The notes: a model not told the origin generated them from the letters alone. Shown: positions 34,527 through 44,485, counted from the stretch's first letter. The stretch is DNA of 64,000 nt from Pseudomonas marvdashtae (GCF_014268655.2 NZ_JABWQX020000001.1:3006001-3070000), one strand, 5' to 3'. Program-made: numbers and translations.

Positions 34527-37399
34527 CGGCGCACCTCGGCTTTTTCGGCATGGCGACGTTCCTTCAGCAAGCGGCCTTGTTCATCACTGAACGCCTGGTA
34601 ACGCTTCTGCCATTCCGAAGGCTGGCTGACCCGCACGATTTCCACCGCCGTGACCTTGTATTCCGGACAATTGGTGGCCCAGTCGGAGTTGTCGGTGGTG
34701 ATCACGTTGGCCCCGGATTCAGGGAAGTGGAAGGTCGTATAAACCACCCCCGGCGCGACCCGCTCGGTCACCTTCGCGCGCAGCACCGTCTGCCCGGCGC
34801 GGCTGCCGATACCGACCCAGTCTTCGTCGACAATCCCGCGGTTCTCGGCATCGGTCGGATGGATTTCCAGGCGATCCTCTTCATGCCAGGCCACGTTCTC
34901 GGTGCGCCGGGTCTGGGCGCCGACGTTGTATTGGCTGAGGATCCGGCCGGTGGTCAGCAGCAGCGGATAGCGGCCGTTGACCTTCTCTTCGGTGGGCACG
35001 TAGCCGGTGAGCATGAAGCGCCCTTTGCCGCGCACGAACTCGTCGATGTGCATGGTCGGCGTGCCGTCCGGCGCGGCATCGTTGCATGGCCATTGCAGGC
35101 TGCCATGGCGTTCCAGTTCGGCGTAGCTGACGCGGCTGAACGTCGGCGTCAGGCGGGCGATCTCGTCCATGATTTCCGAAGGATGGTTGTAGTGCATCTT
35201 GTAGCCGAGGGCATCGGCCAGGGCGATGGTGGCTTCCCAGTCGGCCTTGCCGGCCAGCGGATCCATCACTTTGCGGACCCGCGAGATGCGGCGCTCGGCG
35301 TTGGTGAAGGTGCCGTCCTTTTCCAGGAACGAGCTGCCCGGCAAAAACACGTGGGCGAACTTCGCTGTTTCGTTGAGGAAGATGTCCTGGACGATCACGC
35401 ATTCCAGGGCAGTCAAGGCCGCGGTCACATGCTGGGTGTTGGGGTCGCTCTGGGCGATGTCCTCGCCCTGGCAGTAAAGCGCCTTGAAGGTGCCGTCCAG
35501 CGCCGCCTCGAACATGTTCGGGATGCGCAGGCCCGGGTCGGGTTGCAGGGTGACGTTCCAGGCTTGTTCGAACTGGGCGCGCACCGCTTCGTTGGAAATG
35601 TGTCGGTATCCGGGCAGCTCATGGGGGAACGAGCCCATGTCGCAGGAACCCTGGACGTTGTTCTGCCCACGCAGCGGGTTGACGCCGACGCCCTCGCGAC
35701 CGATGTTGCCGGTAACCATGGCCAGGTTGGCGATGCCCATCACCGAGGTGCTGCCCTGACTGTGTTCGGTGACGCCGAGGCCGTAGTAGATGGCCGCGTT
35801 ACCCCCGGTGGCGTAGAGCCGCGCGGCGGCGCGGATCTGGGCAGCAGGCACGCCGCAGACCGGGCCGAGGATCTCGGGCGCGTTCTCTGGCAGGCTGACG
35901 AAATCGCGCCAACGGGCAAAATCTGTCGCCTCGCAACGCTCTTTGACGAAAGGCTCGTCAACCAGGCCTTCAGTGACGATCACGTGGGCCAGCGCATTAA
36001 GCATCGCCACGTTGGTGCCCGGACGCAGCTGCAAATGCAGTTCGGCACGAGCGTGGGGTGAATCCACCAGGTCGATGCGCCGTGGGTCGATAACGATCAG
36101 CCGCGCGCCCTGGCGCAAGCGACGCTTGAGCTGGGAGCCGAACACCGGGTGAGCGTCGGTGGGGTTGGCGCCCATCACCATGATCACGTCGGCTTTCATC
36201 ACCGAGTCGAAGTTCTGCGTGCCGGCGGATTCGCCCAGCGTTTGCTTGAGGCCGTAACCGGTCGGCGAATGGCAGACCCGGGCGCAGGTGTCGACGTTGT
36301 TGTTGCCGAACGCCGTGCGCACCAGTTTCTGCACCAGGTAGGTTTCTTCGTTGGTGCAGCGGCTGGAGGTGATGCCGCCGATGGAATCGCGGCCGTACTT
36401 GAGCTGGATCCGCCGCAACTCGCTGGCGGCATAGGTGACCGCCTCTTCCCAGCTCACTTCCTGCCACGGGTCGCTGATGTGCTTGCGGATCATCGGCTTG
36501 GTGATGCGGTCCGGGTGAGTCGCGTAGCCCCAGGCAAAGCGGCCCTTGACGCACGAATGGCCGTGGTTGGCCTGGCCGTTCTTGTCCGGGACCATGCGCA
36601 CCAGTTGTTCGCCTTTCATCTCGGCGCGGAACGAGCAGCCCACGCCGCAATAGGCGCAGGTGGTGACGACGCTGCGTTCCGGCTGGCCGATCTCCACCAC
36701 GCTCTTGTCGATCAGCGTGGCCGTCGGGCAGGCCTGGACGCAAGCGCCGCAGGAGACGCATTCGGAATCGAGGAAGTTGTCGCCGCCGGCCGCTTCCACC
36801 CGGGAATCGAAACCACGCCCGGTGATGGTCAGGGCGAAGGTGCCCTGGATTTCCTCGCAGGCGCGCACGCAGCGACTGCAGACGATGCATTTGCTCGGGT
36901 CGTAATCGAAATAAGGGTTGGACACGTCCTTGGCTTCGGCCAAGTGATTGGCGCCTTCGTAGCCATAGCGCACCTCGCGCAGGCCCACCTGCCCCGCCAC
37001 CGTTTGCAATTCGCAGTTGCCGTTGGCCGGGCACGTCAGGCAGTCCAGCGGGTGATCGGAAATGTACAGCTCCATCACATTGCGGCGCAGCGTGGCGAGC
37101 TTGGAGGTCTGGGTGCGCACCACCATGCCCTCGGTCACGGGCGTGGTGCACGAGGCCGGGTAACCGCGCATGCCGTCAATCTCGACCAGGCACATGCGGC
37201 AGGAGCCGAAGGCTTCCATGCTGTCGGTAGCGCACAGCTTGGGGATGGTGGTGCCGAGCAAGGCCGCCGCGCGCATCACCGAGGTGCCGGAAGGCACATT
37301 GATTTCGCGACCGTCGATGGTCAGGCTGACTTGCACGTCGCTTTCGCGCGCCGGGGTGCCCAGGTCGATGTCGCTGGCTGGGTCGAAGATGGTAATCAT
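34523..37399 (-). CDS. fdsA: NAD-dependent formate dehydrogenase alpha (catalytic) subunit
   Basis: Molybdenum bis-MGD subunit oxidising formate to CO2 in the cytoplasm. The 958 residues contain an N-terminal [2Fe-2S] domain (CATDSMEAFGSCRMC and a fourth Cys in YPASC) and the NuoG-like His/Cys cluster segment ending CLTCPANGNC. Two ferredoxin clusters follow (CIVCSRCVRAC, CVSCGACVQAC), then a cluster by the Mo site (CAYCGVGC). In the catalytic domain the Mo ligand is Cys376 in ARVCHSPTGYG rather than selenocysteine, followed by the active-site His. The ATG at 37399 overlaps the fdsB stop; a longer upstream reading lies inside fdsB. Confidence 0.95.
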   Translation of the reverse strand: MITIFDPASDIDLGTPARESDVQVSLTIDGREINVPSGTSVMRAAALLGTTIPKLCATDSMEAFGSCRMCLVEIDGMRGYPASCTTPVTEGMVVRTQTSKLATLRRNVMELYISDHPLDCLTCPANGNCELQTVAGQVGLREVRYGYEGANHLAEAKDVSNPYFDYDPSKCIVCSRCVRACEEIQGTFALTITGRGFDSRVEAAGGDNFLDSECVSCGACVQACPTATLIDKSVVEIGQPERSVVTTCAYCGVGCSFRAEMKGEQLVRMVPDKNGQANHGHSCVKGRFAWGYATHPDRITKPMIRKHISDPWQEVSWEEAVTYAASELRRIQLKYGRDSIGGITSSRCTNEETYLVQKLVRTAFGNNNVDTCARVCHSPTGYGLKQTLGESAGTQNFDSVMKADVIMVMGANPTDAHPVFGSQLKRRLRQGARLIVIDPRRIDLVDSPHARAELHLQLRPGTNVAMLNALAHVIVTEGLVDEPFVKERCEATDFARWRDFVSLPENAPEILGPVCGVPAAQIRAAARLYATGGNAAIYYGLGVTEHSQGSTSVMGIANLAMVTGNIGREGVGVNPLRGQNNVQGSCDMGSFPHELPGYRHISNEAVRAQFEQAWNVTLQPDPGLRIPNMFEAALDGTFKALYCQGEDIAQSDPNTQHVTAALTALECVIVQDIFLNETAKFAHVFLPGSSFLEKDGTFTNAERRISRVRKVMDPLAGKADWEATIALADALGYKMHYNHPSEIMDEIARLTPTFSRVSYAELERHGSLQWPCNDAAPDGTPTMHIDEFVRGKGRFMLTGYVPTEEKVNGRYPLLLTTGRILSQYNVGAQTRRTENVAWHEEDRLEIHPTDAENRGIVDEDWVGIGSRAGQTVLRAKVTERVAPGVVYTTFHFPESGANVITTDNSDWATNCPEYKVTAVEIVRVSQPSEWQKRYQAFSDEQGRLLKERRHAEKAEVRR

Positions 37400-38955
37400 T
37401 GGTCGGCCTCCGTGGTCGCCAGACCGAAGTCGGCGGGGAAGTACTTGAGGGCGCTGGCGACGGGGTAGGACGTCATCCCACCGAGGGCACAGAGCGAGCC
37501 GTATTGCAGGGTGTCGCAAAGGTCTTGCAGCAACGCCGCCTGTTCCTGACGGGCGTTGGCATCGGTGCTGGCAATCAAGCGATCCACCACCTCGACGCCA
37601 CGGGTTGAACCAATGCGACACGGCGTGCATTTGCCGCAGGATTCCTCGGCGCAGAACTGCAAGGCGAACCGGGCCATCCGGGCCATGTCCAGGCTGTCGT
37701 CGGCGACCACCACGCCGCCGTGGCCGAGCATCGCGCCCATGGCCGCGAACGCTTCATAGTCCAGCGGTGTATCGAACTGCGCCGGAGGCACCCAGGCGCC
37801 CAGCGGTCCGCCGACTTGCGCGGCCTTCAGCGGACGCCCGCTGGCGGTGCCGCCGCCGTACTCTTCCACCAACTCGCGCAGGCTCAGGCCGAACGCGCGC
37901 TCCACCAGGCCGCCGCGACGAACATTGCCGGCCAGCTGGAACGGCATGGTGCCCAGCGAGCGACCCATGCCGAAGTCGCGATAGAACTGCGCGCCCTTCT
38001 CCAGGATCACCGGCACCGAGGCCAGGGTCACGACGTTATGGACCAGGGTCGGCAAGCCGAACAGGCCCTGTAACGCTGGCAGCGGCGGCTTGGCGCGGAC
38101 CATGCCGCGCTTGCCTTCGAGGGATTCCAGCAGCGCCGTTTCCTCGCCGCAGATGTAGGCGCCGGCGCCCACCCGGACGTCAATGTCGAAGGCGCAACCG
38201 CTGCCGCCCACGTCCGCGCCCAGGTAACCGGCCTCGCGGGCGATGTGCAGGGCTTGATTCAATGTGCTGATGGCGTCCGGGTATTCGGAGCGTACGTAGA
38301 TGTAGCCCATCGTCGCGCCGACGGCGATCCCGGCGATGACCATGCCTTCGATCAGCAGGAACGGATCGCCTTCCATCAACATGCGGTCGGCGAAGGTGCC
38401 GGAGTCGCCCTCGTCGGCGTTGCACACCACGTATTTCTGCGGGCCTTGGGCGTCGCGCACGGTGCGCCACTTGATGCCCGCCGGGAACGCCGCACCACCG
38501 CGACCGCGCAAACCGGAGTCCAGCACATTGGCGACAACCTCGGCGCCGTCCATCTGGATCGACCGAGCCAGGCCGAGGAACCCACCTTGGGCGCGGTAGT
38601 CGTCCAGGGACAAGGGTTGGGTGATGCCGGCACGGGCAAACAGCAAGCGTTGCTGGCTTTTCAGGTAGGGAATGTTTTCCACCAGCCCCAACGCTGATGG
38701 ATGGCTGCCTGGGTCGTGGGCGAGCGCATCGAGCAGGCCCGGCACGTCTTGTGCGGTGAGCGGGCCAAAACCCAAGCGCCCTTCGGGCGTCTCGAGCTCC
38801 ACCAACGGCTCCAGCCAATAAAGGCCTCGGGAACTGGTACGCCGCACCTGAAGCGGCAATTGACGACGCCCGGCCTCATGGACCAGCGCCTCAGCCACTT
38901 TGTCCGCGCCGACGGCACGGGCCACTGAATCACGGGGAATGCAGAGGGTCAGCAT
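37396..38955 (-). CDS. fdsB: Formate dehydrogenase beta subunit (NuoF-like, NADH/FMN)
   Basis: FMN- and [4Fe-4S]-containing subunit that hands electrons from formate to NAD+. The 519 residues begin with a thioredoxin-like domain. The NuoF core follows: RGRGGAAFPAGIKW (NADH site), CNADEGDSGTFADR (FMN site), GAGAYICGEETALLESLEG and the cluster motif ESCGKCTPCRIG with a later Cys in GSLCALG. It overlaps fdsG by 7 bases and fdsA by 4, consistent with one tightly coupled operon. Confidence 0.95.
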   Translation of the reverse strand: MLTLCIPRDSVARAVGADKVAEALVHEAGRRQLPLQVRRTSSRGLYWLEPLVELETPEGRLGFGPLTAQDVPGLLDALAHDPGSHPSALGLVENIPYLKSQQRLLFARAGITQPLSLDDYRAQGGFLGLARSIQMDGAEVVANVLDSGLRGRGGAAFPAGIKWRTVRDAQGPQKYVVCNADEGDSGTFADRMLMEGDPFLLIEGMVIAGIAVGATMGYIYVRSEYPDAISTLNQALHIAREAGYLGADVGGSGCAFDIDVRVGAGAYICGEETALLESLEGKRGMVRAKPPLPALQGLFGLPTLVHNVVTLASVPVILEKGAQFYRDFGMGRSLGTMPFQLAGNVRRGGLVERAFGLSLRELVEEYGGGTASGRPLKAAQVGGPLGAWVPPAQFDTPLDYEAFAAMGAMLGHGGVVVADDSLDMARMARFALQFCAEESCGKCTPCRIGSTRGVEVVDRLIASTDANARQEQAALLQDLCDTLQYGSLCALGGMTSYPVASALKYFPADFGLATTEADQ

Positions 38956-39431
38956 GGACCATCCTCCAGGCAGCCATTGACCAGTTGGCGCAGGCGTTCA
39001 GGGGTCAGTCGTGCGTGCAACTCGCCGTCCAACTCCAAGGCCGGCGAGCAGACGCAGGCACCCAGGCAGTAGACCGGCCGCAAGCTGATGGCTCCGTCGG
39101 CGCTGGTGCCGTGATCATCCAGCGACAGTTGCTCGCGTAATTGGGCAGCCAAGCCCTCGGCCCCCATGCTCTGGCACGACTCGGCCCGGCACAGGCGCAG
39201 CGTATGGCGCGCAGGTGGCGTGGTGCGAAAGTCATGGTAGAAGCTGATCACCCCGCGCACTTCAGCCTGGCTGAGGTTCAGGGCATGGGCGATTTCCGGG
39301 ACGGCGGCGTCGGGCACGTACCCGCAACCTTCCTGGATGGCATGAAGGATGGGCAACAAGGCACCGGGGGTGTCCTTCTCGCGCGCCAGCACGCTGTGGA
39401 TCAGAGGCAGGTGAAGCGTCTCATCAGGCAT
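38949..39431 (-). CDS. fdsG: Formate dehydrogenase gamma subunit (NuoE-like)
   Basis: A 160-residue thioredoxin-fold [2Fe-2S] subunit that docks on FdsB. The four cluster cysteines are in CRAESCQSMG and CLGACVCSPA, and ISFYHDFRT is the NuoE family segment. The ATG at 39431 has GAGGT seven bases upstream; the open frame continues further upstream without homology. First gene of fdsGBAD. No divergent LysR-type fdsR gene is adjacent; the upstream neighbour is the RHS locus. Confidence 0.93.
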   Translation of the reverse strand: MPDETLHLPLIHSVLAREKDTPGALLPILHAIQEGCGYVPDAAVPEIAHALNLSQAEVRGVISFYHDFRTTPPARHTLRLCRAESCQSMGAEGLAAQLREQLSLDDHGTSADGAISLRPVYCLGACVCSPALELDGELHARLTPERLRQLVNGCLEDGPC

Positions 39432-39881
39432 AAACGTACCTCGGCATCTCGAACGGCAGCGCCGCGTGGCGGTAGTCGTTCGGAGTCTTGGCTGCGGCGT
39501 GCGGCCCACGTCACGGTAGCGTGGCAAATCCGATCGCCATTCTAGCTCTCCGGCCGTGTGTCTTTGGTGCACCAGGTCCGGGGCATCTTTACAGCTTGCC
39601 ACTCCCGGGGGGTGGCGATTGCACGTGGACGACGAAACGTGTTCTGAAAGCGACCAAGCGTGAGAAGTTGTCCTGCATCCACGAAAGGCAAATGCACAAG
39701 TGAGTGTAGGCGATCCACAGCTATCAGTGGCTATCGGCCGTTTTCCTGACTGCCAGCGTGGCGAGTGCTTTGCTGGATCACCACATAAGGTTACAAACAC
39801 AATATATATCTATCGTTTTACAGCGTTCCATCTCGCCATCATCCAGGAGGACAACAACCTGACACCAGAAGGAACCCTGGA
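39432..39881. other. 450-bp gap between fdsG and the RHS locus
   Basis: No gene is supported here. The sequence carries the fds promoter on one side. Base composition changes from GC-rich to AT-richer near 39780, where ACACAATATATATCTATCG may hold the promoter of the RHS genes. I see no attachment site or integrase. Confidence 0.5.
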
Positions 39882-41366
39882 ATGCTATGCAAACAGCTTT
39901 TTACGTACTCATTACTGCTTTTATCACTTGCAGTAAACCTCCAAGCGTTGGCAGAAGAATACTATTGGACGATTCAACAGTTCCCGGAACATCTTCAAAA
40001 ACGACAGCCCTCACCCGAATTGGCTTGTAAATGGCTACATGAAGAGTACGAAGAAATCTGGAATTACACACCACCGGTGGCAACGGAGGACGATCACATC
40101 TGGCATTGCCACATGATATATGGCAAGGATTCCTTAAACGATTCTTATGGCGCTGTATCCATTCTCCGCAGCGGCAACACATGCAGCGAAAACCAACAAT
40201 TCAATAAGACCTCAGACCAATGCGAGACTCAAGGCGTCGACAGTGGCTGCCCCATGAGCCTGGCGGGAAACCCGATAAATTTCGCAACAGGTTACAAAAT
40301 ACAAACAGAAAACGATTACTCAACTGCACATGCACACCCAAGCGCAAATCCACTCGATTTTTCAAGATTCTACAGAAGCGTTGATGGGGTATGGCGGCAC
40401 AGTTATTCATCTTGGCTCAGCCTCGAAGAAAACTTGATCACACTTATTCACCTGAATGGCAGTCGATCGTTTTTTGAAAAAAAGGGAACGTCTTATGAGG
40501 CTAGGCCACCCGAAACAGGAACGCTCGTCTATCAGTCGGACCGTTGGAGCTATCACGCCCGCAATAATCGCTCACTTGAATTTGATAGCAACGGAAGGTT
40601 AATTGCGCTTATTAAATCAGGTAGCACGCTGAGCATTACCTATTTAGACAATATTGCGACCGTCACTGATGGTTTTGGTAACACCTTAAAATTTACCGAG
40701 GACACGTTAAAACAACCTCTTACCGTCACAGCGGACAACGTAAACATTAGCTACACCTATAATGATCACAAACAACTTACTTCCATGACCATAAACCATC
40801 CCAACCACACTGAAAACAAACAATACCTCTATCAAGACCCCAACAACAGCAGATTGCTGACCGGCATTATCGATGAACGCGGGGTGCGTTACGCCACATG
40901 GACCTATGATGAACAAGGACGCGCCATTTCAAGTGAGCACGCTGCTGGAGCTGAAAAGGTCCTGGTCAGTTACAACAGTGATGGATCGTCCAATGTCACT
41001 AACGCGTTGGGCAAGCAGACGCACTATCAATTTGAATTGATTCAAGGCATCAAACGCATCAAATCCATTACAGGTCTTCCATCGGTCAACCGGCCCGATA
41101 GCAACTCAACTTTCACCTACGACACCCGCGGTCTGCTGACAACAAAAACAGACAACAATGGCAATATAACCACCTATCTCTACAACGACCGTGGCCTGGA
41201 AACCTCTCGCACGGAAGCGAGCGGCACTTCTCAAGCAAGAACGATCACCACCGAATGGCACCCGACGCTGTATTCCCCAGTGCGCATCAACGAACCGGAT
41301 CGCTCCATTCAATACACCTACGACACTCAAGGGCGCCAGCTCAGTAAAACAATCATTTCACGTTAA
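39882..41366 (+). CDS. Exported YD-repeat (RHS) protein, N-terminal half
   Basis: A 494-residue protein with a Sec signal peptide (residues 1-24, hydrophobic LLLLSLAVNLQ, cut near ALA-EE). A Cys-containing N-terminal part follows, then the DUF6531-type entry segment CPMSLAGNPINFATGYK. YD repeats such as YATWTYDEQGRAISSEH and STFTYDTRGLLTTKTDN form beta-strand shells. It lacks the RHS core and toxin tip and stops after a repeat (IQYTYDTQGRQLSKTI). Eighteen bases downstream the second half begins with its own signal peptide. GC content is well below that of its neighbours, suggesting acquisition. AGGA lies eight bases before the ATG. Confidence 0.85.
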   Translation: MLCKQLFTYSLLLLSLAVNLQALAEEYYWTIQQFPEHLQKRQPSPELACKWLHEEYEEIWNYTPPVATEDDHIWHCHMIYGKDSLNDSYGAVSILRSGNTCSENQQFNKTSDQCETQGVDSGCPMSLAGNPINFATGYKIQTENDYSTAHAHPSANPLDFSRFYRSVDGVWRHSYSSWLSLEENLITLIHLNGSRSFFEKKGTSYEARPPETGTLVYQSDRWSYHARNNRSLEFDSNGRLIALIKSGSTLSITYLDNIATVTDGFGNTLKFTEDTLKQPLTVTADNVNISYTYNDHKQLTSMTINHPNHTENKQYLYQDPNNSRLLTGIIDERGVRYATWTYDEQGRAISSEHAAGAEKVLVSYNSDGSSNVTNALGKQTHYQFELIQGIKRIKSITGLPSVNRPDSNSTFTYDTRGLLTTKTDNNGNITTYLYNDRGLETSRTEASGTSQARTITTEWHPTLYSPVRINEPDRSIQYTYDTQGRQLSKTIISR

Positions 41367-41383
41367 TTCAGAAGGATCTGAAT

Positions 41384-44008
41384 ATGAACATATTGACATG
41401 CAAGGTGGCTCTGTTCGCTCTCGCTTTGGGCGGAACCATTACCACCCTTCCTCTTTGCCAAGCTGCCGAACGTGGCTGGTCGTTCACCTACAATACCCAG
41501 GGGCTGCTGGAATTGTCAGATGGGCCCCGAACAGATGTAAGTGACATTACCCGCTACGAATACGATCCAAAAGGGCGTCTGGCGCGCATTATCAACGCGC
41601 TCGGGCACACCACCACGTTTTCCAACTTTGACACCACCGGCAACCCTGAGACAGTTGTCGACTCCAATGGGGTTATTACAAACCTGACCTATTCACCACA
41701 AGGCTGGGTGAGGTCGTTGAGTACCGCTACCGGCAATGTTCGCCTTGAATACAATGCCGTGGGCGACATCACCAAGATCGTTAGCGCAGACAATAGCTGG
41801 TCGACTTACACCTGGGACGAGGCAAGGCGGCTCATTCGAGTGACCAATAACGCAGGGGAACAGATCGTATTTGATCTCGATCCGATGGGGAACCGAACTG
41901 CGGTACGAATCAAGGACAAGACCGGTCATCTGACCAAACAACATCAATGGGTGTATGACGAACTGGGTCATTTGCTGCGCTCAGTGGGGGCTACCGGCCA
42001 GACAAGCCGGACACAGTACGACCTCAACGATAATCCGATCGCGCTGACCACCCCCCGCAATCACAGCCATCAACGGGCCTTTGACCCACTGAACCGATTG
42101 GTGACCAATACTGACCCGCTGAATGGCATCACTCAACTTGAGTACGACGCTCAAGACAACCTCACGCAAGTCCGCGACCCACGTGGTGCGACCACTCAAT
42201 ATCAATACGACGGCCTCGGTAATCTGACACGTTTGAACAGCCCTGACAGCGGCAGCAGCACCTATCAGTACGATGCCGCAGGCAACGTAACGCAACAGGT
42301 GGACGCGCGTGGTGTGGTCACGACTTTTAGCTACGATGCGCTCAATCGCTTGACCGCCCGCCGCTATCCGACGAACCCGGCACTGGATGTTCAATTCCAC
42401 TACGATTCAGTTGCCGCAGGTAACAAAGGCATCGGCCGACTGACAGCTTTGGTGGACCTCAACGGTGTACTGAATTACACCTACGACGACCAAGGCAACG
42501 TTACAGCCCAGCGGCAAACAGCGCCCGCAAACACAGCGACTCAGCCAGAACAAATCGGCTATGGATACGATGTCGCCAATCGGTTGAGCAGGATCGATTA
42601 TCCAACAGGTTTCAGCATCGTCTACTCGCGTGACACCACAGGACAAATCAGCCAAGTACAAATTCGGCAGGGCACGGGGCAGCCGACCGCGTTCGCCAGT
42701 AACATCACGTATCAACCTTTCGGTCCGCTTAAAAGCCTGACCTGGGCCAACGGGACTACGCTTCAACGCACCTATGATCTGGACTATCAGCTGACCGCTC
42801 AAACCGTCGCAGGCCAGAGCGAGACCTATACCTACGACGCCCAGGGAAATATGACTCAATTGCAACGCGACTCAGTCGACGCCCATGGCTACAGCTATGA
42901 CCCGCTGGATCGCCTGGTAGGAGAATCTACTGCTTTCAACCAGATGACTTACGTTTATGATCCGGCGGGAAACCGCACCCGAAAAGCATTCAGCACCCTG
43001 ATTGACGGCGAGTTGCGTGTGACCGCTGGCACGTCTTATCAGTATGGGGCGAGCAACAATCAGTTGACGCAGGCAGGCACCCACTCGGTAGACTTCGACG
43101 CGGCAGGCAACCTGACCGCAGACCGCGCCAATCGTCAGTTTTCCTACGACGAGCAGAATCGCCTGAGCAAAGTGAAAATCAAGGGTGCTGTCAAGGCTAG
43201 GTTCCGCTACAACGCTCTCGGCCAACGAACCAAAAAAATCACCTCTCAAGGCACTACAACATTTATCTACGGGTTGAGTGGCGAACTTCTTGGCGAGCAC
43301 CTGTTCGATAACCAAGGCAAGAAGCTGAGAAGTCAGTTTTATATCTGGCTCGAAGGGGTGCCCTTGGGCGGGATCAGTGTGAGCTACGGTGCAACGGGCG
43401 CGCCAGCAAACAGCACCGCGTTCTACCTCCATAGCGACCACCTCAACACACCGCGAATCGCGACGAACGCTGCGCGAACCAAGGTATGGGAATGGGTTTC
43501 CGATGCATTCGGTACAAAGAAAGCCAGCGGGCAACTGGAAATCAATCTGCGTTTTCCCGGCCAGTACTACGATGTCGAGACTGGACTCCACTATAACTAT
43601 TTTCGTGATTACGACCCGAAAACTGGACGCTACATGCAGAGCGATCCGATTGGGTTGGCGGGTGGGCTAAACACCTATGGATACGTGGAAGGAAATCCGA
43701 TTAGCTTTTTTGACTCATATGGCCTTGCCAAGCCAGACCTAGGCAGCGGGGTGGAATCGCACAATGGTGGCAAGGAGCATGTGCATTGGGGAGATAAATC
43801 CAACCCTCGGGAAAATGCTGTAAACAGGGATGGTTCAATCAGACACGGTAAAGAGCCACCAAAAAAAATAAAAGACAAGATAAATAACAAGTTCAATTGG
43901 AATTTAAGAATTCCTTCCATGCTAATCCCGCTCTCCCCTGAAATATTGGATAAAATAAATCCTGAGCGCCTACCTGACCCAATGGAGGGTATACCAAGAG
44001 AGTGTTAA
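41384..44008 (+). CDS. Exported RHS core protein with variable C-terminal tip
   Basis: An 874-residue protein with a second signal peptide (1-28, cut near CQA-AE), then YD repeats running on where the upstream protein stops (WSFTYNTQGLLELSDG). The RHS core contains HSDHLNTPRIATNAARTKVW and the hallmark RYMQSDPIGLAGGLNTYGYV. After DSYGLAKPD (about residue 784) the sequence switches to a 90-residue, Lys-rich, AT-rich tip with GGKEHVHWGDKSNPRENAVN, which I read as a polymorphic toxin or effector domain of unassigned activity. No VgrG, Hcp or PAAR gene is nearby. AGGA lies eight bases upstream of the ATG. Confidence 0.87.
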   Translation: MNILTCKVALFALALGGTITTLPLCQAAERGWSFTYNTQGLLELSDGPRTDVSDITRYEYDPKGRLARIINALGHTTTFSNFDTTGNPETVVDSNGVITNLTYSPQGWVRSLSTATGNVRLEYNAVGDITKIVSADNSWSTYTWDEARRLIRVTNNAGEQIVFDLDPMGNRTAVRIKDKTGHLTKQHQWVYDELGHLLRSVGATGQTSRTQYDLNDNPIALTTPRNHSHQRAFDPLNRLVTNTDPLNGITQLEYDAQDNLTQVRDPRGATTQYQYDGLGNLTRLNSPDSGSSTYQYDAAGNVTQQVDARGVVTTFSYDALNRLTARRYPTNPALDVQFHYDSVAAGNKGIGRLTALVDLNGVLNYTYDDQGNVTAQRQTAPANTATQPEQIGYGYDVANRLSRIDYPTGFSIVYSRDTTGQISQVQIRQGTGQPTAFASNITYQPFGPLKSLTWANGTTLQRTYDLDYQLTAQTVAGQSETYTYDAQGNMTQLQRDSVDAHGYSYDPLDRLVGESTAFNQMTYVYDPAGNRTRKAFSTLIDGELRVTAGTSYQYGASNNQLTQAGTHSVDFDAAGNLTADRANRQFSYDEQNRLSKVKIKGAVKARFRYNALGQRTKKITSQGTTTFIYGLSGELLGEHLFDNQGKKLRSQFYIWLEGVPLGGISVSYGATGAPANSTAFYLHSDHLNTPRIATNAARTKVWEWVSDAFGTKKASGQLEINLRFPGQYYDVETGLHYNYFRDYDPKTGRYMQSDPIGLAGGLNTYGYVEGNPISFFDSYGLAKPDLGSGVESHNGGKEHVHWGDKSNPRENAVNRDGSIRHGKEPPKKIKDKINNKFNWNLRIPSMLIPLSPEILDKINPERLPDPMEGIPREC

Positions 44009-44056
44009 TACATCCAACTAGAACCAAATCCCCGAAGCGAAACCAGAGGTACCCAA

Positions 44057-44485
44057 ATGATTTACATTGAAGAAAATAGCTTCGAGAGGCAATTAGACTT
44101 GATCTCTGCACTGGCAAGCCAGGCACCTTTTGATTTGGTTGCCTGGCTGTATCCGGAGTCGACCATCGACACCATATTAGGCGTCAGTATTTATAAATCA
44201 ACCACCGTAAATGCGGTACCAGCTACAAATTACGCAAATGACTTTATCGCAAGCTGCACTCCGCGGCTTCGGGCAACCGATGCAGTAATAAATAACATCG
44301 CACAAGAAAAAAACCTCATAGTAAACAACTGTGACAGTCTATGTATCTATAGCCCCGAAAATCCTGAATGGCAAGCATGTACAATAGGTCACGAAGGAAT
44401 GATATTGGTTAGAGATGTGGCTCTACTTGATTATTTAAAATCCCTAGATTTCAATGCATCACTGGATGCCCCACCTTGGTGGTGA
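44057..44485 (+). CDS. Candidate immunity protein for the RHS tip
   Basis: A 142-residue acidic, cytosolic-looking protein with no family I recognise. It begins 48 bases after the RHS gene, on the same strand and in the same AT-rich composition, with AGAGG seven bases before the ATG. This is the position and size expected for an immunity gene. It is four-cysteine-containing (for example VNNCDSLCIYS) and ends in APPWW. The immunity role is inferred from context only. Confidence 0.65.
   Translation: MIYIEENSFERQLDLISALASQAPFDLVAWLYPESTIDTILGVSIYKSTTVNAVPATNYANDFIASCTPRLRATDAVINNIAQEKNLIVNNCDSLCIYSPENPEWQACTIGHEGMILVRDVALLDYLKSLDFNASLDAPPWW

Noticed and set aside
34550..37468. Two long open frames antisense to fdsA
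   Set aside because: Artefacts of third-position GC; the sense strand encodes every cluster motif of the formate dehydrogenase.
38949..39800. Longer fdsG reading starting near 39800
   Set aside because: Homology to NuoE begins at the ATG 39431, which has its own ribosome site; the upstream part is low-complexity.
39882..44485. A type VI secretion effector locus
   Set aside because: No VgrG, Hcp, PAAR or chaperone gene is present, and both RHS proteins have signal peptides.
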